A stretch of DNA of 64,000 nucleotides from Lentzea sp. NEAU-D7 (GCF_026242055.1 NZ_JAPJDL010000001.1:558001-622000), one strand, 5' to 3'; positions 28,162 through 36,718 are shown, counted from the first letter of the stretch. A program made the numbers and translations. The notes: a model not told the origin generated them from the letters alone.

Positions 28162-29103
28162 CTACCGTGAGTGGGTCAGCTCCCGGACGGGCTCTCCTCG
28201 GAGGAAGGCGTGAATGCCCTCAACGGCCTCTTGAAAGTAGGTGCGGTAGTTCGACGCGGTGACGTAGCCGAGGTGCGGGGTCGCGAGCACGTTCGGCAGC
28301 GACCGCAGCTCGTCGGCGACCGGCAGCGGCTCGGTCTCGAAGACGTCGAGGCCCGCGCCCGCGATCTTGTTGCCGCGCAACGCCTCCAGGAGCGCGGCCT
28401 GGTCGACGATGGCGGCGCGCGAGGTGTTGACCAGGAACGCGCTCGGCTTCATGCACGCGAGCGCGGCGGCGTCGACCAGGCCGCGGCTGCGGTCACCGAG
28501 CACGAGGTGGACGGACGCGAAGTCGCTCTGGGCCAGCAGGTCGTGCAGTCCGGACGCGAGGCGCACGCCCTCCGCCTCGACCCGCTCGGAGGTCAGGTGG
28601 GGACTCCAGGCGACGACGTCCATGCCGAACGCCTTGCCGACACGGCCGACCGCCGTGCCGAGGTGGCCGAACCCGAGCAGTCCGAGGGTGCTCCCGGCCA
28701 GGTCGACGCCCACGGTGCTCTGCCACGGGCCCCCGGCGCGGAACGCCGCGTTCTCGACGACGAGGTGGCGGGCGAGCCCCAGGATCAACGCCCACGTCAG
28801 CTCTGCCGGCGGGGTCTTCGCGCTGCCGGTGCCGCAGACCGTGACTCCGTGCGCGCGAGCGGCGTCCAGATCGATCGCGGCGTTGCGCATGCCGCTCGTG
28901 ACCAGCAGCCGCAACCGGGGCAGCCGCGCGAACAGCTCGGCGGTGAACGGGGTGCGCTCGCGCATGATCACGACGCACTCGGCCTCGGCCAGCTCGGGGG
29001 CCGGGTCGTCCAGGTGGTCGCGCAGCACCGTCACGTCGAGGCCGGACCAGTCCGCGTTCGCGAGCGCCACACCCTGGTAGTCGTCGAGCACCACACATCG
29101 CAT
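28162..29103 (-). CDS. D-2-hydroxyacid dehydrogenase
   Basis: A 313-residue protein from ATG 29103. The nucleotide-binding domain has LGLLGFGHLGTAVGRVGKAFGM (GxGxxG). The catalytic residues of the family are in place: Arg in NTSRAAIVDQAAL, Glu in VFETEPLP, and His in LATPHLGYVT. The substrate-domain N-terminus carries the usual strand/helix pattern. It therefore oxidises or reduces a 2-hydroxy/2-keto acid with NAD(P); the specific substrate (phosphoglycerate, glyoxylate or other) cannot be decided. It is divergent from the decayed DUF3291 gene, with 25 bases between starts. Confidence 0.92.
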   Translation of the reverse strand: MRCVVLDDYQGVALANADWSGLDVTVLRDHLDDPAPELAEAECVVIMRERTPFTAELFARLPRLRLLVTSGMRNAAIDLDAARAHGVTVCGTGSAKTPPAELTWALILGLARHLVVENAAFRAGGPWQSTVGVDLAGSTLGLLGFGHLGTAVGRVGKAFGMDVVAWSPHLTSERVEAEGVRLASGLHDLLAQSDFASVHLVLGDRSRGLVDAAALACMKPSAFLVNTSRAAIVDQAALLEALRGNKIAGAGLDVFETEPLPVADELRSLPNVLATPHLGYVTASNYRTYFQEAVEGIHAFLRGEPVRELTHSR

Positions 29104-29128
29104 CGTTCGATCATGCCAAAGTAGGAGC

Positions 29129-29588
29129 ATGGGAGCCTTCCACCTGGCGCAGGCCAACAACTCGACCGGGCTGTGGGCTTTCGACCACTGGAGGATGCGC
29201 GGGTTCACGAGCAGGATCGAGGCGATCAACGACCTGGCGCAGCAGGCTCCCGGCAACGCGCGAGAGCCCGACCTCGGAGCGGATGGCGAAAGATCTCGTC
29301 CGGCTGGGGCGCGATCCGATGCGGGAGGCCTACAACCTCAGCGTGTGGGAGTCGGTCGAGGCGCTGTGGGCCTTCGCGTTCAGCGGCGTGCACCTCGAAG
29401 CGGTCAAGCGCACCCGGCAGTGGTTCGAGCCGGAGAGCGTGCTCGACGTGATGTGGTGGGTCCCCGCCGGGTACCGCCCCACGACCGAGGAGGGCCTCGC
29501 GAAGCTCGACCTGGTGAAGGAGCAGGGCCCGACGCCGGAGGGCTTCACGTTCCGGCGCCGGTTTCCGCCAGGGCACCCCGGACGATGA
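29129..29588 (+). pseudogene. DUF3291 family gene, frameshifted
   Basis: The ATG at 29129 opens MGAFHLAQANNSTG, the DUF3291 N-terminus, in one frame. The family's C-terminal half (NLSVWESVEALWAFAFSGVH, then WWVPAGYRPTTEEGLAKLDL and FTFRRRFPP) is in a different frame that ends at the TGA at 29588. The switch is at about 29250-29330, and the expected block between them (family consensus around PGFVWRLQ...GD) cannot be rebuilt with one shift. A pseudogene or multiple sequence errors would explain this. Its convergent neighbour is also broken, which favours real decay. Confidence 0.7.
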
Positions 29589-29919
29589 TCTCCACCAGCG
29601 GCCGGGGTCGATCGCCTCGCCCCGCGCGCACTGCTGCAGGAACAGACCCTGCACACAGGCGCCGACCCCGGCCGAGGCGGCGAGGGCCGGGATCAGCATC
29701 GACGCCGTCGTGGCCCGCCCGCGCAACAACGCCTGCCGCACCTGGGGATTGGTCGCGGCCTCCACCCACAGCAACCGTGACGGCGTTCGGGCCCGTCATG
29801 GACTCGTGGAGCCTGCACAGCCCGTCGACCACCTTCGGCAGGTCGGCGCGGTCGGCCACACGGGCGCGGGTGAGACCTCGCAGTCCTTCGGCGCTCAGGA
29901 GCTCGACGCGCTGGCGCAC
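29545..29919 (-). pseudogene. Decayed TetR-family regulator
   Basis: Reading from 29919, RVELLSAEGLRGLTRARVAD matches a TetR N-terminal helix pair. The sequence then jumps directly to KVVDGLCRLHESMTGPNAV, typical of the C-terminal ligand domain, so the recognition helix and about 60 residues are missing. From about 29775 the family-like reading (LWVEAATNPQVRQALLRGRA, then GLFLQQCARGE) lies in another frame, and it returns to the first frame near 29605 (IIVRGALAET). An internal deletion plus two compensating shifts cannot be simple sequencing error. The gene is probably dead. It lies just downstream of the lipase gene, whose promoter carries a TetR-like palindrome. Confidence 0.65.
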
Positions 29920-29968
29920 GCCGGGCTCTCGCCACCGGCCTGGTTCCCGGCCTTCGCCGCCGCCGTGA

Positions 29969-31099
29969 TCAGCAGTTGGGGCGCGTGCTCCGCCCGGCGA
30001 AGCGGTCGCCGAGCCAGGTCATCGCGTTCGAGCCCCACGCGCTGACCGCGGTGATGTGCCCGAGCAGCGGCAGCGGCGTCCACTGGACGTCGGCTCCGAG
30101 CGAGCACCACTGCGAGCGCAGCTTCTGCCCGACGCTGAACGGGATCAGCTCGTCCAGCGTGCCGTGGTAGAGGTACACGGGCGCGGCCGGCTTCACCGAG
30201 CCGAGCGTGTTCTCCTTCAACCTGTTCTGCCACAACGGGTCCAGCATGACGTCCGGCCGCGTGGTCAGCGCGTTGAGCCGCGTGAACGGTGCCACCAGGG
30301 CGATCTCGGCCACGCAGGACTCGCGGATCTGGTCGATGACCTGCTGACCGCGGGCGTTGAGCACCGACGCCAACGGCAGCTCGGGGTAGGCCTGGGCGTA
30401 GCCGGCGGCGGCCGCGAACACCAGTCCGGAGCCCGCGTTGCCGTCGTTGAACTTCGCGACCGCGTTCAGGTCGGCGGGCACGCCGCCCGCGGCGACGCCG
30501 ACGACGTTCAGCGAGGGCGCGTAGGACTTCCACTGCTCGGCGGCGGCCGACGCGGCCTGACCGCCCTGCGAGTAGCCGAAGAGGCCGATCGGCGCGTCCG
30601 CGGACAGGCCGGGGATGCCGCTCGCCGCCCGCGCCACGTCCAGCAGGGCACGACCCTCCGAGCGCGCCACCGCGTAGGTGTGGTCCCCTGGGGTGCCAAG
30701 GCCTTCGTAGTCGGTCACCGCGACCGCCCAGCCGTTGAACATCGCCTGCGCGAGGAACGCGATCTCGACCTCGGTGCCGTTCTGCAGCTGCCGCGACGGC
30801 GCGCACCGGTCGGCCATGCCCTGCGTGCCCATCGCGTACGCGACGATCGGGCGCGGGCCGTTGTTCCACGGCAGCGGGGACACGAGCACCATGCCGGACA
30901 CGACGGTGGCGGTGCCCGTCGCGGACGTCGAGTTGTAGCGGATGTCGTAGGCCTTCACCGGAGCCGGTAGCAACCTGAGCGGCTCGGGGTGCCACGCCAC
31001 CTCCCGGCTGCTGACCAGCTCCCCCGGCGCTGCGGCGGTGGCGGGTGTGACCAGGCTGAACATCAGGAAGACGGCGGCGAGCACGGCACGGAGCTGCAT
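29969..31099 (-). CDS. Secretory lipase (LIP family)
   Basis: A 376-residue exported enzyme whose N-terminal 23 residues form a signal peptide ending ATAAA. The alpha/beta-hydrolase nucleophile elbow GYSQGG is near residue 177. Asp in YHGTLDELIPF and His in LLGHITAV complete the triad. Family marks VTDYEGLGTPGDHTY and NGWAVA match the secretory lipase family found in Candida and in actinomycetes (for example Nocardia and Mycobacterium). It should hydrolyse acylglycerols or other esters outside the cell. A perfect palindrome (31116-31131) lies 17 bases upstream of the ATG and probably controls it. Confidence 0.9.
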   Translation of the reverse strand: MQLRAVLAAVFLMFSLVTPATAAAPGELVSSREVAWHPEPLRLLPAPVKAYDIRYNSTSATGTATVVSGMVLVSPLPWNNGPRPIVAYAMGTQGMADRCAPSRQLQNGTEVEIAFLAQAMFNGWAVAVTDYEGLGTPGDHTYAVARSEGRALLDVARAASGIPGLSADAPIGLFGYSQGGQAASAAAEQWKSYAPSLNVVGVAAGGVPADLNAVAKFNDGNAGSGLVFAAAAGYAQAYPELPLASVLNARGQQVIDQIRESCVAEIALVAPFTRLNALTTRPDVMLDPLWQNRLKENTLGSVKPAAPVYLYHGTLDELIPFSVGQKLRSQWCSLGADVQWTPLPLLGHITAVSAWGSNAMTWLGDRFAGRSTRPNC

Positions 31100-31115
31100 C
31101 GTTGGACCCCTTTGT

Positions 31116-31131
31116 GGTAACCGGCGTTACC
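31116..31131. promoter_or_regulatory. Palindromic operator upstream of the lipase gene
   Basis: GGTAACCGGCGTTACC is a perfect 6+4+6 inverted repeat (GGTAAC/GTTACC) located 17-32 bases before the lipase start. Its size and placement are typical of TetR-family operators. The nearest TetR gene, downstream of the lipase gene, is decayed, so the cognate regulator may be lost or encoded elsewhere. Confidence 0.6.
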
Positions 31132-31185
31132 GCAATGTAGGGCCGAACGCCGCAGCAGGACAATAGTCCGTTCGGCTTCATGGAT

Positions 31186-32592
31186 TCAGGCGAGGCCCTG
31201 GGGGAACGCGAAGACGCGGTCCGGGTCGTACTTGCGCGCCACCTCGCGAAGCTTGCTGAGCGACGAGCCGTAGCAGGCGTTCGCCCAGTCCGGCATCTGC
31301 GGGTCGAGGTAGTTGACGTAGCCGGTCGCACCGAACATCTTGCCCAGCTCGTCCCGCGCGACGCCCATCGCGCGCCGCGCGTTCGCCTCCCCCGCCCGCA
31401 ACGACACCTCGACCTGGATGCTCGCGAGGGCGCTCCGGTGCGGGAACGCCGTGGTGGGGCCGCGACCGGCCGCACCGCCGAGTGCGTCGATCATGTTGTA
31501 GGAGTCCGGGGTGTTCTTGAAGATGTCGGCGAGCTTCTGCGGGTCGGTGATCGGCCTGGTCAGCATCCGCGACGTCGCGACGTAGCTGCCGCGCGCCTGG
31601 CTGCCGCCGCCCCCGTTCCAGCTAGGCCGGCACGAGCCGTCGCTGACCCGGCACCACGCGAACCGCTCCATCGCGGCGAGGAAGCTCTGCTCGGTCTCGC
31701 GGCGGGAGGTGGGCTGCGAACCCACGCGGCGGACCAGGTCGTCGAGCAGCGGGCGGAGGGTCGCGGGCGTGCCGACGAGACAGCCGCCGACCTCGACGTG
31801 CGGGGTGGAGCCGCTGCCCACGCCGACGGTCGAGGTGAGCGCGTCCGGCGCACTGCTCTGCCAGCCCGGCCACGCGCTGAGCAACGAGGCCAGCGCCGCC
31901 GACGGGAACCGGAGCGTGAACGTCGTGAGGGTGCGCGCGGGTTCGGTGCGGAACACGAACGAGGTGACGATGCCGAAGTTGCCGCCGCCACCACCGCGCA
32001 GTGCCCAGAACAGGTCCGGGTGCTCGGTGTCCGACGCGGTCCGGAGCACGCCGTCCGGTGTCACGATCCGCGCGCTCACCAGCCGGTCGCTGGTGAGACC
32101 GAACTGCCGGGCGGTCACACCGATGCCGCCGCCCAGCGTCAGCCCGGAGATGCCGACCGTCGCGCACGTGCCCGCCGGCATCATCCGCCCGGCGTTAGCC
32201 AGGGCGACGTAGAGGTCCATCAGCAGCACGCCGGCGCCGACCTCGGCCGTGCCGTCCGGCCGGACGTCGATCCGGTCGAGACCACGCACGTCGACGACCA
32301 GGGCACCGTTCGCGGTGGAGTAGCCCGGATAGCTGTGGCCGCCGCAGCGCGCGGTGATCCTCGCCCGCTCCTGGCGCGCGATCTCGATGCAGCGCTGGAC
32401 GTCCGCCGGTGACGCGACTCGCGCGATCGCACTGGGACGCTGGGCGTCGTACTGCGTGAAGTAGCCGAGCTTGGCGTCGCCGTAGGCGGCATCACCCGGT
32501 CTGATCAGCTGAACGTCCACTGTGGACCTGCCGACCAGTGCCGACACGGCTCCCAGCGCGGCCGTGTGCAGAAGTGCCCTGCGACGCAACAT
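31186..32592 (-). CDS. FAD-dependent oxidoreductase, berberine-bridge type, exported
   Basis: The ATG at 32592 gives 468 residues, starting MLRRRALLHTAALGAVSAL, a twin-arginine-like signal that suits a folded flavoprotein. The FAD-binding PCMH domain shows RCGGHSYPGYS, whose His (near 85) is the usual 8-alpha-histidyl site, and AGTCATVGISGLTLGGG, whose Cys (near 140) matches the 6-S-cysteinyl site of bicovalent enzymes such as GOOX. The C-terminal BBE motif is present (NYLDP, then CYGSSLSKLREVARKYDPDRVF). Such enzymes oxidise oligosaccharides or alkaloid-like alcohols using O2; the substrate here is not determined. Confidence 0.9.
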   Translation of the reverse strand: MLRRRALLHTAALGAVSALVGRSTVDVQLIRPGDAAYGDAKLGYFTQYDAQRPSAIARVASPADVQRCIEIARQERARITARCGGHSYPGYSTANGALVVDVRGLDRIDVRPDGTAEVGAGVLLMDLYVALANAGRMMPAGTCATVGISGLTLGGGIGVTARQFGLTSDRLVSARIVTPDGVLRTASDTEHPDLFWALRGGGGGNFGIVTSFVFRTEPARTLTTFTLRFPSAALASLLSAWPGWQSSAPDALTSTVGVGSGSTPHVEVGGCLVGTPATLRPLLDDLVRRVGSQPTSRRETEQSFLAAMERFAWCRVSDGSCRPSWNGGGGSQARGSYVATSRMLTRPITDPQKLADIFKNTPDSYNMIDALGGAAGRGPTTAFPHRSALASIQVEVSLRAGEANARRAMGVARDELGKMFGATGYVNYLDPQMPDWANACYGSSLSKLREVARKYDPDRVFAFPQGLA

Positions 32593-32656
32593 GGCACGAA
32601 CGTAGGAGCCGGATGCACTGCGGCACAACGGATCTGAAGACCGGGAAGGATACCGG

Positions 32657-33754
32657 CTACGGGTTCACAGCCAGGAACAGGAACGCGGCCAGAAGCACCA
32701 GGTGCACGCCACCCTGCAGACGCGTCGCACGCCCCGGCACGACGGTCAGGACGCTGACGAGCACCGTCAGCAGCAGCAGGATCATCTGCGTCGACCCGAG
32801 GCCGAGCATCAGCGGCCCGTCCAGCCAGATCGTCGCCAGCGCGATGGTCGGGATCGTGAGGCCGATGCTCGCGATCGCCGAGCCGTAGCCGAGGTTGAGG
32901 CTGGTCTGGATCCTGTCGCGCAACGCGGCGCGGGCGGCGGCGATCGTCTCGGGCAGCAGCACCAGCAGGGCGATGACGACACCGACGAACGACTGGGGGA
33001 ACCCGGCCGCGCGCACGCCCGCCTCGATCGCGGGCGACTCGATCTTCGCGAGCCCGACCACCGCGACCAGGGCGAGGAGCAGGAAGCCGAGCGAGACCAG
33101 CGCGGCCTTGCCGGACGGAGCCTCGGCGTGCTCGTCCGCCTCGATCACGCCGTCCTCGTCGACCGGCAGGAAGAAGTCGCGGTGCCGGACGGTCTGGGTG
33201 AAGACGAACAGCGCGTACAGGCCGAGGGAGGCGAACGCGGCGAACGCGAGCTGCGGGCCGGAGAACTCGGGGCCGGGCGTCGTCGTGGTGAAGGTCGGCA
33301 GCACCAGGGTGAGGGTGGCGAGCGTCATCACCGTGGCGAGCGCGCCGCCGCTGCCCTCCGCGTTGAACAGGATCGTGTGGTGCTTCAGCGCGCCGAGCAG
33401 CAACGCGATGCCGACGATGCCGTTCGTGGTGATCATGACCGCGGCGAACACCGTGTCGCGCGCCAGTGACGACGCCTCGGGCCCGCCGGACACCATGAGC
33501 GTGACGATCAGCGCCACCTCGATGACCGTCACCGCGACCGCGAGGACGAGGGATCCGAACGGCTCCCCGACCCGCAGCGCGACGACCTCGGCGTGGTGCA
33601 CGGCGGCGAGGACGGTCGCGGCGAGGACCAGGGCGACGAGTGCGACGAGCAGGCCCCCGAGGTCACGCCCCCAGGTCAGGGCGAGCAGGACCATGCCGAG
33701 CACGGGGGTGATGGTCGTCCAGTGGAGCAGCGGGAAGCGCGGAGCGGCGGCCAT
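32657..33754 (-). CDS. chaA: Ca2+/H+ antiporter (ChaA-like)
   Basis: The ATG at 33754 gives 365 residues; the longer upstream extension enters the hairpin and has no family match. There are about 11 hydrophobic segments in two repeats. Each repeat has the alpha-repeat signature of Ca2+/cation antiporters: VAVTVIEVALIVTLMVSGG in the first half and ALLVLLPETIAAARAALRDRIQTSLNLGYGSAIASIGLT in the second, with the key Glu residues retained. A short acidic cytoplasmic loop (VDEDGVIEADEHAEAP) separates the halves. It should export Ca2+ or Na+/K+ in exchange for protons. It ends 65 bases before the oxidase gene on the same strand. Confidence 0.9.
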   Translation of the reverse strand: MAAAPRFPLLHWTTITPVLGMVLLALTWGRDLGGLLVALVALVLAATVLAAVHHAEVVALRVGEPFGSLVLAVAVTVIEVALIVTLMVSGGPEASSLARDTVFAAVMITTNGIVGIALLLGALKHHTILFNAEGSGGALATVMTLATLTLVLPTFTTTTPGPEFSGPQLAFAAFASLGLYALFVFTQTVRHRDFFLPVDEDGVIEADEHAEAPSGKAALVSLGFLLLALVAVVGLAKIESPAIEAGVRAAGFPQSFVGVVIALLVLLPETIAAARAALRDRIQTSLNLGYGSAIASIGLTIPTIALATIWLDGPLMLGLGSTQMILLLLTVLVSVLTVVPGRATRLQGGVHLVLLAAFLFLAVNP

Positions 33755-33821
33755 GATCCAACCCTCGCATGCCGGGCGGGCCGCCCGCCATTCGGCGCAA
33801 CACCCATTCCGGGGTACGACG

Positions 33822-33864
33822 AAATGTGGAGCGGGACGCCCCTGCCGCGTCCCGCTCCACATTT
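33822..33864. terminator. Long perfect hairpin between the inhibitor and antiporter genes
   Basis: AAATGTGGAGCGGGACG (33822-33838) and its exact complement (33848-33864) form a 17-bp stem with a 9-base loop. It starts 24 bases past the minus-strand stop at 33888, so it most likely terminates the inhibitor gene. Plus-strand A/T-rich flanks (ATTTATTT) would let it work in the other direction as well. Confidence 0.7.
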
Positions 33865-33887
33865 ATTTGAGGTGCCGTGTTCGATTC

Positions 33888-34298
33888 CTAGAAATCGAAG
33901 AGGGCACCGGTGTGCGCCAGCATGACGCACGAGTTCGGGTAGGTGTGCACCTCGCTCACGGGCTGACCGCGCCAGAAGCCGAACATCGAGACCTCGACGG
34001 GCGCGTAGTGGAACGTGCACGCCCGGTCGTCCGCCTGCATGGCCTGCAGGTCGGTCCCGGCGGAGGCGAGCGTCGCGCAGGCGAGGGCCCTGCGCGGGTG
34101 CTGGTCACCTCGTTCGCAGGTCAGCACCGTCGCCTTGAAGGCGTTGCCGTCGAACTCCGAGTACTGGACGGAGAGCACGAGCGCGGTGCCGCCGCGGGAA
34201 GGGGACGGCGTCTGTGCCGCGGGAGCGGCCTGGGCGGTGCCGGCGAAGGCGAAAAGCGACACGAACAGAGCGACGAACGCAAAGATGCGGCCGGACAT
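33888..34298 (-). CDS. Subtilisin-inhibitor-like (SSI) secreted protease inhibitor
   Basis: A 136-residue precursor with a clear signal peptide (to about residue 24, AQA). The mature part matches the Streptomyces subtilisin inhibitor family: TLTCE-like first Cys (VLTCERGDQHPRRALACATLAS), then RACTFHYAPVEVSMFGFWRGQPV and YPNSCVMLAHTGALFDF. The four Cys are spaced for the two conserved disulfides. Aligning CTFHYAPV on the classical CPMVYDPV puts Phe at P1, where Met, Lys or Arg are more usual, so a chymotrypsin/subtilisin-like target is inferred. It works outside the cell by tight substrate-like binding to serine proteases. Confidence 0.9.
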   Translation of the reverse strand: MSGRIFAFVALFVSLFAFAGTAQAAPAAQTPSPSRGGTALVLSVQYSEFDGNAFKATVLTCERGDQHPRRALACATLASAGTDLQAMQADDRACTFHYAPVEVSMFGFWRGQPVSEVHTYPNSCVMLAHTGALFDF

Positions 34299-34542
34299 GA
34301 AAAACGGTCCTCCTGAGACCTCACAAATACGGGCCGGTTCTCGGCCGAGGAAGATGCTGCCACCCCGAATCGCTGTGGCGAAAGGGGCCAGAACTGTTCA
34401 CCGATCACATCTGTCCGCTCCGCCGAAAGCGTGATTGGGCCGAACGGATGTGTCGATCGCCACGTTCGCGGGGACACAGCCACCGATGGACTGTTACGGG
34501 TTGCTGACAGACGAGGCGGCCCGCCGACGTATTATCCGAATC

Positions 34543-35130
34543 ATGTCCAAGACCTCCAGACGCGTCGCGCACGGCGTGCTCCTGATCGTCACACTCGTGG
34601 TTTCCACCGGCGGCGCGCTGGGTTACCTGGGCAGATTGACGCTCGTGTTCGACCGCCATCCGGGAAAACCGCTCGCGATAATCGAGGAGGTGCCCGGACC
34701 GCCGGACGGGCCGAACTGCCCGATCGACGCGCGCTACTTCGACGAGGACCCGGAAGGCCTGCGCCCCGAGGTGCTGCAGGCATGGCTGAAGCTGCGCCAG
34801 AAGGCCGCTGACCAGGGCGTGAAGCTCTGCCTGAACGACGGCAAGCGAAGCCGTCAGCAGCAGCAGGCGGAGTTCGACGACGCGGTCAAGAAGTTCGGGA
34901 CCGAAGAACTCGCGGCGAAGTACGTGCTGAATCCGCCGGACCGTTCGATGCACGTGATCGGATTCGCGGTCGACGTCCAGCCGATCGAATCAGCGAAATG
35001 GGTCGAGAAAAACGGCAGCACCCTCGGCTGGTGCCGCCGTTACGAAAACGAGCAGTGGCATTTCGAGTACAACTCCGGCTATCTCACCGGCGGCTGCCCC
35101 GCTCTGATCCCCAGCGCGACGGGCAGCTGA
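34543..35130 (+). CDS. VanY/M15-type D,D-carboxypeptidase-like peptidase, membrane-anchored
   Basis: The ATG at 34543 is chosen because it opens a short basic start followed by one transmembrane or signal segment (about residues 10-28); an in-frame start at 34435 would add unrelated sequence. The catalytic domain has RSMHVIGFAVDV (SxHxxGxAxD, near 135) and WHFEY (near 171), giving the His-Asp-His zinc site and catalytic Glu of M15B peptidases. At 195 residues it is a compact member. It should trim D-Ala from peptidoglycan stem peptides at the outer face of the membrane. No van genes are nearby, so a resistance role is not supported. Confidence 0.88.
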   Translation: MSKTSRRVAHGVLLIVTLVVSTGGALGYLGRLTLVFDRHPGKPLAIIEEVPGPPDGPNCPIDARYFDEDPEGLRPEVLQAWLKLRQKAADQGVKLCLNDGKRSRQQQQAEFDDAVKKFGTEELAAKYVLNPPDRSMHVIGFAVDVQPIESAKWVEKNGSTLGWCRRYENEQWHFEYNSGYLTGGCPALIPSATGS

Positions 35131-35183
35131 ACCCCCGCGCAAAGGTCTAGACGCCTGGCATGCGCGTGAGGTTGCGCCCACGT

Positions 35184-35209
35184 AATCTGACAAGCCCAGT
35201 TACCAGATT
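35184..35209. promoter_or_regulatory. Inverted repeat upstream of the TetR gene, possible autoregulatory operator
   Basis: AATCTG (35184-35189) and CAGATT (35204-35209) are exact inverted arms with a 14-base spacer, ending 10 bases before the GTG at 35220. TetR genes are often autoregulated from such sites. The arms are short, so this is tentative. Confidence 0.4.
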
Positions 35210-35219
35210 GGAGCGCCCA

Positions 35220-35855
35220 GTGGCCCGTGCCTACGGCGGTATCTCGCCCGAGCAGCGCAAGGCGGAGCGCCGGGCGAAGCTGCTGCAGGCCGGTCTGGAG
35301 TTGTTCACGAGCACGGGCTTCGCGGCCACCAAGATCACCGAGCTGTGCACCGAGGCCGGCGTCTCCACGCGCAACTTCTACGAGGAGTTCGCCTCGAAGG
35401 AGGACTTGCTGCGCGACCTGCACGACCTGATCAACGCCACGGCGTTCGCACAGGTCCGCACGGCACTGGCCGACCTGGAGACCGACGACGTGCGGTTCCG
35501 GGTCACGACGCTGCTGGACGTTTTCGTGCGCAGCGTGACGGCCGACCCCCGTGCGCCGCGCCTCAACTACGTCGAGGCCGTGGGCGTGAACGCGGAGATC
35601 GAACAGCAGCACGTGCGCTGGGTGAGCACGTGGGCCGAGTTCATCGAGTCGGAGGCCCTCCGGGCGGCGGCCGCGGGCGTGGCGCCGCAGCGGTCGTATC
35701 GGCTCACCGCGATAGCGCTCGTGGGCGCCATCACCGGCCTGCTGCGCGAGTGGCAGGCACACCGGCCGCCGCTCGCGGTCGACGAGATCGCCGAGGAGAT
35801 CCGCGAGCTCGTGCTGGCGGCCATCCTGAGGGCGGACGTCCCGCAGGAGCGCTGA
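35220..35855 (+). CDS. TetR-family transcriptional regulator
   Basis: The GTG at 35220 (VARAYGGISPEQRKAERRAK) is preferred. The ATG at 35160 would add a basic tail and place the putative operator inside the gene. The result is 211 residues. The N-terminal helix-turn-helix is canonical: LLQAGLELFTSTGFAATKITELCTEAGVSTRNFYEEFASKEDLL, residues about 20-65. The C-terminal helical domain binds an unknown ligand. The neighbours (VanY-like peptidase upstream, lipoprotein downstream, 33 bases away) do not reveal a target. Confidence 0.9.
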   Translation: MARAYGGISPEQRKAERRAKLLQAGLELFTSTGFAATKITELCTEAGVSTRNFYEEFASKEDLLRDLHDLINATAFAQVRTALADLETDDVRFRVTTLLDVFVRSVTADPRAPRLNYVEAVGVNAEIEQQHVRWVSTWAEFIESEALRAAAAGVAPQRSYRLTAIALVGAITGLLREWQAHRPPLAVDEIAEEIRELVLAAILRADVPQER

Positions 35856-35888
35856 ACCGCCGGGGCACCGCTGTCCGTAATCCCCGAT

Positions 35889-36386
35889 GTGAGCCGATTC
35901 GCCGTTCTCGCGCTGCTCGTGTGCCTGGGTGCCTGTTCTGCTCCGCCCGAGCAGGAGACAGCCACGCCGGCCGAACTGGAGGCCGCTGCCGGTCCGGTCG
36001 CGGGACCCACTCGGGTCCTGCCGGGAGACATCGCGAAACTGCAGGTCGAGGAGTCGCCCGCGGTCGGTGCCGTCGTCGCCGACCGCGAGCACAACACCCT
36101 CTACTTCACCACCCAGGACGGCCCGTCGAAGTCGACCTGCCTGGAACCGGAGTGCACGCTCGTGTGGCCGCCGCTGCTGGCGGCGGGCGGCAAGATCGAG
36201 GCACCGGGCCTCGACCAGGCGCTGCTCGGCACGACGAAGCGCCCGGACGGGCTGGAGCAGGTCACCATCGCCGGCAAGCCGGTGTACCGCTACGTCGACG
36301 ACGAGGGGGCCGGCGACACGACCGGCCACGGCGTGGACGACAAGTGGTTCGCCATCTCGCCGAAGGGCGCGAAGGCCACCCGCTAG
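35889..36386 (+). CDS. COG4315-type secreted lipoprotein (PF03640 repeats)
   Basis: The GTG at 35889 begins a 165-residue lipoprotein: basic start, hydrophobic stretch and lipobox LGAC with Cys near 16. Two related blocks follow, NTLYFTTQDGPSKSTCLEPECTLVWPPLLA and KPVYRYVDDEGAGDTTGHGVDDKWFAISP. These are the YxxxxD...C...C...WPP and G...WxxxxP signatures of the secreted-repeat/lipoprotein-15 family. The family is common on actinobacterial membranes, and its function is not established. The two Cys in the first block may form a disulfide. Confidence 0.88.
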   Translation: MSRFAVLALLVCLGACSAPPEQETATPAELEAAAGPVAGPTRVLPGDIAKLQVEESPAVGAVVADREHNTLYFTTQDGPSKSTCLEPECTLVWPPLLAAGGKIEAPGLDQALLGTTKRPDGLEQVTIAGKPVYRYVDDEGAGDTTGHGVDDKWFAISPKGAKATR

Positions 36387-36438
36387 GCACGCAGGGCCCT
36401 GCGAAGTTCGTCGGGCGGCAGTAGCGGCCGGAGGCCCC

Positions 36439-36503
36439 GGAGGCGACCCCGCCGCGACGCCCGAATACGCCCGGTATGAGGGCAACGCGGCGGTGTCGCC
36501 TCC
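36439..36503. repeat. Long imperfect inverted repeat downstream of the lipoprotein gene
   Basis: GGAGGCGACCCCGCCGCG (36439-36456) is complementary to 36486-36503 at 17 of 18 positions, around a 29-base loop that itself contains GCCCG and GGGC arms. It lies 53 bases past the lipoprotein stop and so could terminate that gene. The rest of the 36387-36809 gap holds no credible ORF; the second half is regulatory. Confidence 0.6.
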
Positions 36504-36718
36504 GGATCTTCTCGCCCGCGCCTGCCACCGGACGAACTACCGGGACACGACTTAGGCCGGCACGCGGGGCGCTGCGACCAGGTCCGGCCCGAAAATCCGG
36601 CGTCCGGCGCAACCGCGCCGCGTGACGCCCGCGCGACACACCGGAACCGGTGACCCCGAAGGGTTGCCGGTTCGTCGCGTTCGGGTTACTCGAACGATTC
36701 GTTTGTACCGGAAATCAA

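Noticed and set aside
34543-35130. Vancomycin-resistance locus
   Set aside because: The VanY-like peptidase is alone. No vanH, vanA, vanX or VanRS-type two-component genes are near it.
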